DNA of 33,872 bases from an uncultured Halieaceae bacterium (lineage in GTDB: Bacteria > Pseudomonadota > Gammaproteobacteria > Pseudomonadales > Halieaceae): positions 1-33,872 of the forward strand of contig CAJWWA010000007.1 in the NCBI GenBank assembly GCA_913048495.1, written 5' to 3'. Made by a program: the position numbers and the translations under genes. Numbering within the stretch: position 1 is the stretch's first letter; every line of letters begins with the position of its first letter. Below are positions 8,849 through 16,108 of this stretch, piece by piece. The notes below the pieces were generated by a model. It was not told the DNA's origin. It ran no database searches and saw only the letters and a list, made by a program, of their open reading frames with translations.

Positions 8849-9242
8849 GTATCGGGAGTTCCTCAATCCTGCCGTCGGGCCATTGTTTCTGAGCGGGCGA
8901 CTCCCGTGTCGCAGGGGGCCTGTGCTGCCAGCGCTGCCACCTGCCGTGGCGTCGCCCGGGACGCTTGCGAAAATGATACCCTTTCTACATTCTTCCGGTC
9001 GATTGCGTACCGGGGGCGCGTGCGCCAGCGGGGTCGACGGCCTGAGCAGATACCCTGGAGGGGCATTCCAGGCTGCTCTCTGCTAGTCTCTTTCTGCAAT
9101 CCGATTCAGAATGGTGAGGCCACTTGCCGGTGGGGCGATGGGCGACAGCAGACTACCCTTTTCTCTGGAGACGCAACGGTCTCGCCGACTATTGCCCGGG
9201 CGCAGGTGCACCGTTCCGGCTTTGGCTGGTGGGTACGGCTGA
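8849..9242. other. Non-coding gap at left edge of the lower-GC block
   Basis: No convincing gene is seen in these 394 bases. On the minus strand, TATCAT (plus-strand 8973-8978) is a five-of-six match to a -10 element and could serve the desaturase. An inverted repeat CCTGGA (9054-9059) / TCCAGG (9067-9072) with a 7-base centre is followed by pyrimidine-rich sequence and could be an operator or a weak hairpin. No tRNA end or attachment-site repeat was recognised. Confidence 0.5.
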
Positions 9243-9557
9243 ATGATCCGCCTGACCGTTCTCTACAACCTGCCAGCAGGCGCCGATGAGGCAGAGTACC
9301 TGGCCTGGCGCCGCGCAAACCACGCGGATTATGTCAACGGAATGCCGGGCGTACTGAGGAGCGACTTTGCCCGGGTAGAATCCATCTCGCCCTCTTCAAG
9401 CGTGCCCGCTTACCGCTTTCAGACTACGGTCGACTGGCCCGACTACGATAGCTACGCCGCGGCCTTCCTCAACGAACAGGCGCAGGCAGACCTCAGGAAA
9501 AATCTCGAGCGCCTGGGCGACTACCTGTTCGTCGTGTCGGAGATCCTGAACGACTGA
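9243..9557 (+). CDS. EthD-like dimeric alpha/beta-barrel protein
   Basis: A 104-residue cytoplasmic protein opening with MIRLTVLYNLPAGADEAEYL and containing a central RRANHADYV, which fits the EthD fold (compact ferredoxin-like, usually dimeric). The C-terminal half (WPDYDSYAAAF to GDYLFVVSEI) also follows the family pattern. EthD proteins are found beside catabolic oxygenases and transporters, and are often of unknown or accessory function. The start is ATG 9243; only a weak ribosome-binding site (GGTGGGT) precedes it. Its stop is 3 bases from the stop of the convergent secreted-protein gene. Confidence 0.75.
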   Translation: MIRLTVLYNLPAGADEAEYLAWRRANHADYVNGMPGVLRSDFARVESISPSSSVPAYRFQTTVDWPDYDSYAAAFLNEQAQADLRKNLERLGDYLFVVSEILND

Positions 9558-9560
9558 TTG

Positions 9561-10523
9561 TCACCAGGCGTCTTTCAGAGTCGGCCAGCTCTCCATTTCA
9601 CCCGGTGGCTGAGTCTTGCGGGTCCATTCATAGACGGCAGGCCGGTAGGGTTCCGGGCAGCTGTCCACGTCGCGGGGGCCAGCAGTGCTTCCTTGCAGCT
9701 CGGTTGCGTAGGAGTTGGCAGCCAGTTGTTCAATGTCGCCCTGGACGTTGTAGTCCACCGTGTTCACGACAGAGATGAAGAATGTGTAATCCCGGCCGGG
9801 CGCCAGCGTGCCTGCCGGGACCTCCACCGAGGTATCCTCGAAAGTCACATAGGTATCGGTATCGGGCGCTCCGCCGGTGAAGACGACCTCGCCGTGACAG
9901 TCGGAAATCAGGACGAAGATAAAATCGCTCCATGGCGAATCCCCGAGCGGGGCCCCTTCTTCGAAAGGAAGCCAGCTCATCGTTAGCGGACGTGCTGAGT
10001 CAATGGCCTCTCCCGGTTCAATGGCGGCGGTGCCCTGCGCCAGGGTAATCGGGCTTGGACGCGGAACCTGGGTGCGTTCTTCCGGTCCGCCGATGCGTAT
10101 CTCCTGCAGTACCTCCACGCGATCGGGGTACTGGATCTCCCAGCGGAAACGCGTATCCGGAGGCCAGGTGCCGTCAAGGTCGGCAAGGGAATCAAAGGAA
10201 CGTGTCTTGCGCGTATAGAAGAAGCCGTTCGTGAAGGCGCTCTTGTCCGACGAAGGGTCGTAGGTGGCCACCAGCAGATCGCCGGCATAAAGCCGCGCTG
10301 TTACGTCTTTCATGTCGTCAAAGACATCGAATACGACCTCGCTCAGGAAATGTACGTCGGTAAGGCGTAAATCGCCGTTGGAATCCTGTGCGTAGGTCAC
10401 GTATTTCTCGACCCAGGTGATATCCGGCCCGACGCCGGGTTGCCCCAGGGCCGCTCCCGTCTCAAGCAGCGTCATGCCGAGAACAAGCGGGTATACAGCA
10501 ACAAACGAGGTTGTCTTTTTCAT
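9561..10523 (-). CDS. Secreted protein of unknown function
   Basis: A 320-residue protein with a signal peptide (MKKTTSFVAVYPLVLGMTLL, cleavage probably after ALG near residue 27). The mature part is rich in Asp, Thr and aromatic residues and looks all-beta. Segments such as RFRWEIQYPDRVEVLQEIR and APGRDYTFFISVVNTVDYN resemble fibronectin-type or Ig-like sandwich strands, but I recognise no family. Only one cysteine pair is apparent (FVLISDCHG and DVDSCPEP), which may form a disulfide. GAGAGGAA precedes ATG 10523. The gene is divergent from the first MFS gene, with which it may share a control region (10524-10733). Confidence 0.75.
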   Translation of the reverse strand: MKKTTSFVAVYPLVLGMTLLETGAALGQPGVGPDITWVEKYVTYAQDSNGDLRLTDVHFLSEVVFDVFDDMKDVTARLYAGDLLVATYDPSSDKSAFTNGFFYTRKTRSFDSLADLDGTWPPDTRFRWEIQYPDRVEVLQEIRIGGPEERTQVPRPSPITLAQGTAAIEPGEAIDSARPLTMSWLPFEEGAPLGDSPWSDFIFVLISDCHGEVVFTGGAPDTDTYVTFEDTSVEVPAGTLAPGRDYTFFISVVNTVDYNVQGDIEQLAANSYATELQGSTAGPRDVDSCPEPYRPAVYEWTRKTQPPGEMESWPTLKDAW

Positions 10524-10695
10524 CAGCCGGATTCCTCTCGGTAGCCGTCGCGTTGGTGATCGGATACCGCCAAATTCAGCTAGCGGGTCTCCCGACCTGT
10601 GCGAAGCCAGTCTAGTTACCGGTCCACATCCGCCACATAACAGATCTCTGATGCTCACATCGCCGAACGGAAAAGCCACTCCGGGTTGCGGAGGG

Positions 10696-10701
10696 TATGA
10701 T
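10696..10701 (+). promoter_or_regulatory. Candidate -10 element for first MFS gene
   Basis: TATGAT matches the sigma-70 -10 consensus at five of six positions and lies 32 bases before the MFS start. No good -35 hexamer is found at the usual spacing, so this is tentative. Confidence 0.25.
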
Positions 10702-10733
10702 CTCATTCGCCTGATCAATTGGGATAGCACGCC

Positions 10734-11915
10734 ATGGTCTTGCTCGCGATCATCGTCACGGGGCTCATTGCCGATATATACCTTGCCGTGGCGCCGTCCC
10801 TGCTGGGCGCCATGGTCGATTACCAGGGCATCAGCCCTCGCTTGTCGGGCCAGCTCATATCCTATAATTTTTTCGGCTCGGGGCTGGGGACGCTTCTGGC
10901 ACCGGTGGCTCTGTCCCGGTCAAACTGGAACATCCGGTTGACCATGCTGGCGGCGCTGGGAACTGTCAGCGTGACCAGTGTGCTGTCAGTCTGGCTCGTA
11001 GGCAGTAACAGCGCCCTTTCGCTAGTGCGATTCCTGAGTGGCCTCGGTACGGGCGTGGGCTTTACCGCTGCCTGCGTGGCGCTTGTCGGCCTACCCAACG
11101 TCGAACGCTGGTATGCCATTCTCTACGGCAGCCCTTTCGTCGTCGGCGGTGTCGGGATCGCGCTGTTGCCTTCCGTCTATGTTTCCGTTGGCGTGACCGG
11201 CGCCTTCTATGGAATCGCTGCTCTTTGCCTCGCCGCTTGCGCGCTTCTGCCCTGGTTCCCGCGCCACATAGGAGAAGCCGATCGACAGTCGGCGCCGGCT
11301 CCAGGGCAGCTAAGTGGCGCGGGGTGGCTGGCCTCCGGTTTACTTCTGTCGGCGTTTTTTCTGCACTATGTGTTCAACTCCGGGATCTGGACCTACTTTG
11401 AGCGGCTCGGCGTGAGCTTCGGTATGACTCCGGAGTACACAGGTGCGGTGCTCGGCCCCGGCATGGCAGCCGGAATCATAGGCATGCTGCTTGCCTCCTG
11501 GTTGGGTAATCGCATGGCGCCAGTAAGGGCGATCACGGCGGGGACTCTGGTTATCTTTGCGACCACGGCACTGCTGCTTGCAGAGCCATCGGGTCTGGCT
11601 TTTGCGCTGGTTGCGGCACTGTTCAATGCCAGCATTCCCTTCGTCACACCGTATTTTGTTGGTCCGCTCTCGCGCCTCGTCCCGCGGGGACTGGGTGTTA
11701 TGGCTGCCAATGCCGCGCTTATGCTGGGTTTTGCTTCGGGCCCCATGCTCGTGTCGCTAACGATCTCCGGTGACGAATTTACCGGAGCAATCCTTCTTAC
11801 GCTGGCGGGCTTCCTTGCTGTCCTGGTGCTGACCGGATTGTTCGCAGTAGTGGCTTCTGCCAGAGGGCTGCTCGCGCGTGAAGCTGCAGGAACGCCAGCG
11901 GCGAGTGCACCCTGA
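10734..11915 (+). CDS. MFS transporter, paralog A
   Basis: A 393-residue major facilitator superfamily permease with about 12 hydrophobic helices starting at residue 3. It has short loops and a central hydrophilic loop (about 178-198). It is clearly paralogous to the MFS protein at 14440-15621: compare the N-terminal IYLAVAPSLLGAMVDYQG with VYMAAAPSFVGALVDYQG, the mid-protein GAVLGPGMAAGIIGM with GAILGPGLAAALIGM, and LFNASIPFVTPYFVG with VFNASITFVVPYFVA. An in-frame TAG three codons upstream fixes the start at ATG 10734. The substrate is unknown. It reads towards the amidohydrolase gene, 153 bases downstream, and may be co-transcribed with it. Confidence 0.9.
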   Translation: MVLLAIIVTGLIADIYLAVAPSLLGAMVDYQGISPRLSGQLISYNFFGSGLGTLLAPVALSRSNWNIRLTMLAALGTVSVTSVLSVWLVGSNSALSLVRFLSGLGTGVGFTAACVALVGLPNVERWYAILYGSPFVVGGVGIALLPSVYVSVGVTGAFYGIAALCLAACALLPWFPRHIGEADRQSAPAPGQLSGAGWLASGLLLSAFFLHYVFNSGIWTYFERLGVSFGMTPEYTGAVLGPGMAAGIIGMLLASWLGNRMAPVRAITAGTLVIFATTALLLAEPSGLAFALVAALFNASIPFVTPYFVGPLSRLVPRGLGVMAANAALMLGFASGPMLVSLTISGDEFTGAILLTLAGFLAVLVLTGLFAVVASARGLLAREAAGTPAASAP

Positions 11916-12068
11916 GCCAGTCCCGGCGGAGCGGTTTGCGCGGAAGTAATGCCGGCTTGAGAAAAAAAGGATGCCCGCGCTGCGCCAGAGTAGGCAAGCT
12001 GTGTGGCGCAGGTGTCGGCCTCAGCGGCTGAAGCCCGCTTTCTAACAGGACTCAATGGCAATCCGGTT

Positions 12069-13325
12069 ATGCAGCGACTGCTGATAGAAAATGCAAACGT
12101 GTTTGACGGTTACCGCGACGAGCTTCTCGAAGGACTGCACCTGCTCATTGAGGACGGTGTTATCACGGGAGTTTCCGATGCCCCTGTACGAAGCCCTTCC
12201 ACAACGCGTATCGATGCCTCGGGTGCGACGGTCATGCCCGGGCTTATCGATGCACACGTCCACGTTACAGATTGGGGTGCTTCACCGGCGGAATTGCGCA
12301 ATACACCCTCCAGCTTAACGGCGCTTCGCGCAGCCCGCAGTCTGAACAACATGCTGCATCGCGGCTTTACGACCGTGCGCGACGCATGCGGTGCCGATTT
12401 CGGTCTCGCGGTTGCTATCGAAGACGGTTTGATCGAAGCACCAAGGTTGTACTTTGTTGGACAGGCATTGAGCGCCACTGGTGGTCATGGTGATTTCCGG
12501 GACCCCGGTGATGACACGCGAGACGATCCTTGCGGTTGTTCCGCCCGCGGTCTGAGCCTGGTCGTGGACGGAGAGACCGAAGTAAGGCGCGCTGCTCGCA
12601 ACGAGCTGAGGAAGGGTGCCCACGCGATCAAGATCATGGCGTCCGGCGGTGTTGCGTCGCCGACGGATCCGATTGCGAACCTGCAGTTTTCTGAGCGCGA
12701 GATGCGTGCAATTGTCGAAGAAGCCCGCTTCTGGGGTCGCTACGTCATGGCTCACGCCTATACGGCAGAGGCTATCGGGCGTTGCCTGGAGTGCGGCGTG
12801 CGATCCATAGAGCACGGTAATCTGATCGATCGCGAAGCCGCGGAACTCGCCGCCAGTCTCGATGCCTTCGTGGTCCCGACCCTCGTCACCTACCAGGCGA
12901 TGGAGGAGCGAGGCGAGGAGATCGGAATGTCGCGGGTCAGCCTCGACAAACTCCGGGATGTACGCAAGGCCGGGCTGCAGAGTCTTGAATACCTGAAGGA
13001 AGCCCGTGTGAAAACGGGCTTCGGTACCGACCTTTTCGGCGATCTTCAATCCGAGCAGGCCCGGGAGCTCTCGATCCGTGCCGAAGTTGAATCGAACGTC
13101 GAAGTCCTGCGTTCAGCGACGTCGGTTAATGCCGAGCTGCTTCAGATGAAGGGGCGTCTCGGGTGTATACGCGAAGGTGCGTTGGCGGATCTGCTGATCG
13201 TCGATGGCAACCCGCTTGAGGACCTCGGCAAGCTGCAACAGGGCGCCCGGTACATCACGCACATTATCAAGGGTGGCCGCGTCGTTGGCGGGAGTGCCTC
13301 CGGCGTCAGTCCTGCCGCAGGTTAA
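12069..13325 (+). CDS. COG1228-type metal-dependent amidohydrolase
   Basis: A 418-residue amidohydrolase-superfamily enzyme with a complete binuclear metal site: HVH (H63, H65), the bridging lysine in AIKIMASGG (K188, carbamylated in homologs), H229 in VMAHA, H249 in SIEHG, and catalytic D321 in GFGTD. GGHGD (138-142) is a further mark of the imidazolonepropionase/prolidase-like COG1228 group, whose members include Xaa-Pro and Xaa-Arg/Lys dipeptidases. A small beta domain is formed by both termini. No signal peptide is seen, so it should act in the cytoplasm. The start is uncertain: ATG 12069 fits family N-termini, while GTG 12003 is an in-frame alternative. The NicX-like gene follows after 28 bases, implying an operon. 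Confidence 0.88.
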   Translation: MQRLLIENANVFDGYRDELLEGLHLLIEDGVITGVSDAPVRSPSTTRIDASGATVMPGLIDAHVHVTDWGASPAELRNTPSSLTALRAARSLNNMLHRGFTTVRDACGADFGLAVAIEDGLIEAPRLYFVGQALSATGGHGDFRDPGDDTRDDPCGCSARGLSLVVDGETEVRRAARNELRKGAHAIKIMASGGVASPTDPIANLQFSEREMRAIVEEARFWGRYVMAHAYTAEAIGRCLECGVRSIEHGNLIDREAAELAASLDAFVVPTLVTYQAMEERGEEIGMSRVSLDKLRDVRKAGLQSLEYLKEARVKTGFGTDLFGDLQSEQARELSIRAEVESNVEVLRSATSVNAELLQMKGRLGCIREGALADLLIVDGNPLEDLGKLQQGARYITHIIKGGRVVGGSASGVSPAAG

Positions 13326-13353
13326 TCAAGTTCAGGAAGGAGTAATAGACCCC

Positions 13354-14433
13354 ATGTCAGAAACGACCGATGTCAGTACAGCGCTAAAGCCCGAGTTCCT
13401 GGTCGTCGTCGACAAGATCTACCGGGAGATGTGTAACCTCCAACCCGGTACCAAGGTTCTTATCATCACCGACTCGCGAACGCCCCGACACGTAGTGTCG
13501 GTGTTCATGGGGTATGCCATGGCGATGGGTGCCGATGTTTCGGTTTCCGAGAATCCGATGCCACCGCCGCCCACGCTGCAGCCTGGCTACGAGTGGAACT
13601 CGATGGTAAAGGCCGCCGCCGCGCAGGCGGAGCTGATCGTGGACCTTGCCGTTGGCTATGCCGATTTCATGGCAGAGGCCGTTGAGCGGGGCGCGCGCAT
13701 TATGAGCCCCGGAGATGGTACCGGCGGCCACCATATCGAGGATACGCTGATCCGGACAATGCTGGCGGCTGACATCCACGCACTGCGCCGGGAAGCAATA
13801 GCGATTGCGAAGCTGTTCACCGAGGCGTCTACACTGAGAATGACCTCGGAAGAGGGTACTGATTTCGAGATGGATATCAGCGGCCTCGAGGGCATCTCTT
13901 CGGACGAGTTCCTCTGGGACCCCGACAAGAAACAGATGACCGGCACCTGGGCGGCACTGCCCCCGGCGGCCCCGGGCATCGTGATTCCCAAGGGTCGTGG
14001 GAACGGGGTGATGGCAGTGGACGGTTTTCTTCTTTATGAACCGGCCTATGATCACGAGAAGCCGACGGGTCCGGTATTCCTTACCTTCGAGAACGGAAAG
14101 ATCGTTGATGTGGCCGGAGAGCCATTGTTTGCCGGTCGCTTGCGGCACTGGTTCGACGAGCAGCCCGATGATTCGGCGCAATATGGCCCTGTGCATCTGA
14201 ACCTCGGCCTGAACTCGCGCGCAATGCTGACGCAGCATCCAGAGTTCGAGAAACTCCGCGGAACCGTTTGTTGTGGCATTGGCGACAGCAGCTTGTTGAC
14301 CAGGATGTGGCACGGGTCGGATCTGGAGCCGAACATATCTCACATGCACTGGGACATTCTGCTCATGCGGCCGACGCTGCTGCTCGATAGCGCGCCGGTT
14401 TGCAGGGACGGCTTTATCGTCGCTGAAACCTGA
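13354..14433 (+). CDS. NicX/M29-like metalloprotein, copy 1
   Basis: A 359-residue protein related to the group that contains M29 aminopeptidases and the 2,5-dihydroxypyridine dioxygenase NicX. Candidate metal ligands are H281 (PVHLNLGLN) and the HxD pair H332/D334 (MHWDILLM), which correspond by my recollection to the iron triad of NicX. The position where M29 peptidases carry a metal-binding Glu appears as IPKGRGNG (211-218), with no Glu. That argues against a classic two-metal aminopeptidase, but the activity is unproven. It is paralogous to the protein at 28878-29963. AAGGAG lies 11 bases before ATG 13354. It is probably co-transcribed with the amidohydrolase gene, and its stop is 6 bases from that of the convergent MFS gene. 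Confidence 0.75.
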   Translation: MSETTDVSTALKPEFLVVVDKIYREMCNLQPGTKVLIITDSRTPRHVVSVFMGYAMAMGADVSVSENPMPPPPTLQPGYEWNSMVKAAAAQAELIVDLAVGYADFMAEAVERGARIMSPGDGTGGHHIEDTLIRTMLAADIHALRREAIAIAKLFTEASTLRMTSEEGTDFEMDISGLEGISSDEFLWDPDKKQMTGTWAALPPAAPGIVIPKGRGNGVMAVDGFLLYEPAYDHEKPTGPVFLTFENGKIVDVAGEPLFAGRLRHWFDEQPDDSAQYGPVHLNLGLNSRAMLTQHPEFEKLRGTVCCGIGDSSLLTRMWHGSDLEPNISHMHWDILLMRPTLLLDSAPVCRDGFIVAET

Positions 14434-14439
14434 GCCCGC

Positions 14440-15621
14440 TCAGGTGGCGGTCCCGGCCCGGGAATCGTCGTCAAGACGTTTGATGTCGTATCGTTTGACC
14501 AGCGCCGTGAGCGCCAGCGCGATAGCGAAGCCGGCAATGGACGTGAAGTAAAGCCGGCTGAAACTATCGCCATGCAGCAGGTAAGACGCGACCAGGGCAC
14601 CCAGGGAGTACCCGGCCATCAGCAGGAAGTTTGCTGCAGCAACCGCGCGTCCAGAGGGCGCAAGGAGTGCCGCAAAGGCCACGAAGTAGGGCACGACGAA
14701 GGTGATACTCGCGTTGAACACTGCTGACGCGACCCCAAAAACAAGCGGTGAGGTGAACGCGGCAAGCGCAACAGTGGCGAGCGTGATGGCAATCAGTCCG
14801 GCAATGATCGGAATCACGTGGCCAAGCCTGTCGCCCAGTATCCCTGCGCCGCACATGCCGATGAGTGCCGCGGCGAGTCCGGGTCCCAGTATCGCGCCAG
14901 AGTCCTCTGGAGAGAGGCCCAGAGAAACCCCGATACGCTCGAGGTATACCCAGACGCCGGTGTTGGCCGCGTTGAACAGAAAGAGCGCCACCATGATCGC
15001 GGTAACCGGAATAGCTATGGCGGGGAACTGATCGCGGGTCGGCGCCGATACTGCATTGCGAGGTCCAACGCCGATGGGGAAGAGCCGATGCATTGGCAGC
15101 GCAACCAGGGCGAGTAGCGCAATACCGCCAAAAACACCCTCCAGACCGATTGAACGATACAACGTGGGCAGGCCGGCCAGGCCCGCTCCGCCGAGGATGA
15201 AGGGCATCCCGCACAGCACGGCATAGGTGCGCTCCATCCAGGGCATCGTCATGAGAGCCACAGCGCACACGGTGAACGAAAGACCCGCTGCGATACCGTT
15301 GACGAACCAGTTGATGCTAAGCAGCCACGGCCAGGGGCTGAGTGTTGCAGCGCCTAAGCTGGTTACGATCACGATCAGCATGCAACCGGCAATCGTCCTG
15401 CGAAGGTCCCAGCCGCCCCGGTGAATGACAAGTATCGCCAGGAGACTAGCGAGTGTGGCTCCAATATTGCTGTAGGAAATGAGCCGTCCCGCGAAGGCCT
15501 CGCTGAAGCCCTGGTAATCCACAAGCGCGCCGACGAAGGACGGTGCGGCCGCCATGTAGACATTGCACAGGCCTCCAAGAAGGAGGATTGCTGCTATCCT
15601 GTGCAGCACATGACCGCGCAT
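14440..15621 (-). CDS. MFS transporter, paralog B
   Basis: A 393-residue major facilitator permease, the same length as the MFS protein at 10734-11915 and similar along its whole length (NVYMAAAPSFVGALVDYQG, GAILGPGLAAALIGM, VFNASITFVVPYFVAF). About 12 helices are predicted by eye, with a central loop near 183-200 (PRNAVSAPTRDQ). The substrate is unknown. The start is ATG 15621 with only a weak GCAGGG upstream. It is convergent with the NicX-like gene and divergent from the TonB-receptor gene, so together with paralog A it brackets the amidohydrolase-NicX pair. The two copies may import related substrates or form an import/export pair. Confidence 0.9.
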   Translation of the reverse strand: MRGHVLHRIAAILLLGGLCNVYMAAAPSFVGALVDYQGFSEAFAGRLISYSNIGATLASLLAILVIHRGGWDLRRTIAGCMLIVIVTSLGAATLSPWPWLLSINWFVNGIAAGLSFTVCAVALMTMPWMERTYAVLCGMPFILGGAGLAGLPTLYRSIGLEGVFGGIALLALVALPMHRLFPIGVGPRNAVSAPTRDQFPAIAIPVTAIMVALFLFNAANTGVWVYLERIGVSLGLSPEDSGAILGPGLAAALIGMCGAGILGDRLGHVIPIIAGLIAITLATVALAAFTSPLVFGVASAVFNASITFVVPYFVAFAALLAPSGRAVAAANFLLMAGYSLGALVASYLLHGDSFSRLYFTSIAGFAIALALTALVKRYDIKRLDDDSRAGTAT

Positions 15622-16108
15622 GGTACGACTACCGCCCTGCTGCTGACACGGGCAGCAAAACCAAGGTTTGCCACTTCCTCATAGCGCTGGTGACCCTCGA
15701 GTGGTGGGCGTACTCCTGCAGGCCCCGATTGCTTGAGATGACGCGCGGCATTCCGTTACCCCCTTCGCTTCGATCAGGCCCGGACCGACCCTTAGCGGGT
15801 GTCTGCTCTTCCGGCGGCTGCGGTGGAGTCGCTGCTTTTGCGGCAGGATAGCCTGCGGCTGGCCGGGAACCCATGCCCCGATTCAAAAGCCCGCTTGTTC
15901 AATTGATGAAGTCGTTTGCAATGGAGTCCGTACTGCTCCGCCAAGGTGCGCCAGGCACCAGCTAGGTGCAGATGCCGCTCGTTCAGCTTTAGACAATGTC
16001 GGCTTGAGCAAAAACGAATTTACCGGGCGCTGCCGGGGCGGCTAGTTTGATCGAGAGTCAGGAGATGAACCTTTTTCCATTACTGTTACTCGAACCGGGG
16101 CCGCCCAG
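15622..16108. other. Divergent control region, no gene seen
   Basis: These 487 bases separate the divergent MFS and TonB-receptor genes. No frame here has convincing coding character. GGTGC at 15945-15949 and 15965-15969 flanks GCACC at 15955-15959, with starts spaced exactly 10 bases, which would place them on one face of the helix; this could be a regulator site or a small hairpin. No confident -35/-10 pair was found. Confidence 0.4.

Noticed and set aside
12003-12068. Longer N-terminus for the amidohydrolase from GTG 12003
   Set aside because: The added 22 residues do not resemble family N-termini; ATG 12069 begins the usual first beta strand. Kept only as an alternative.
13354-14433. Plain leucyl aminopeptidase annotation for the NicX-like proteins
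   Set aside because: The expected M29 Glu near KGRxNG is Arg in both copies, so peptidase activity is not supported by what can be seen.
14431-14442. TGAGCCCGCTCA palindrome between convergent stops as a terminator
   Set aside because: The stem is too short with a 2-4 base loop and no T-run; it is made mostly of the two stop codons.
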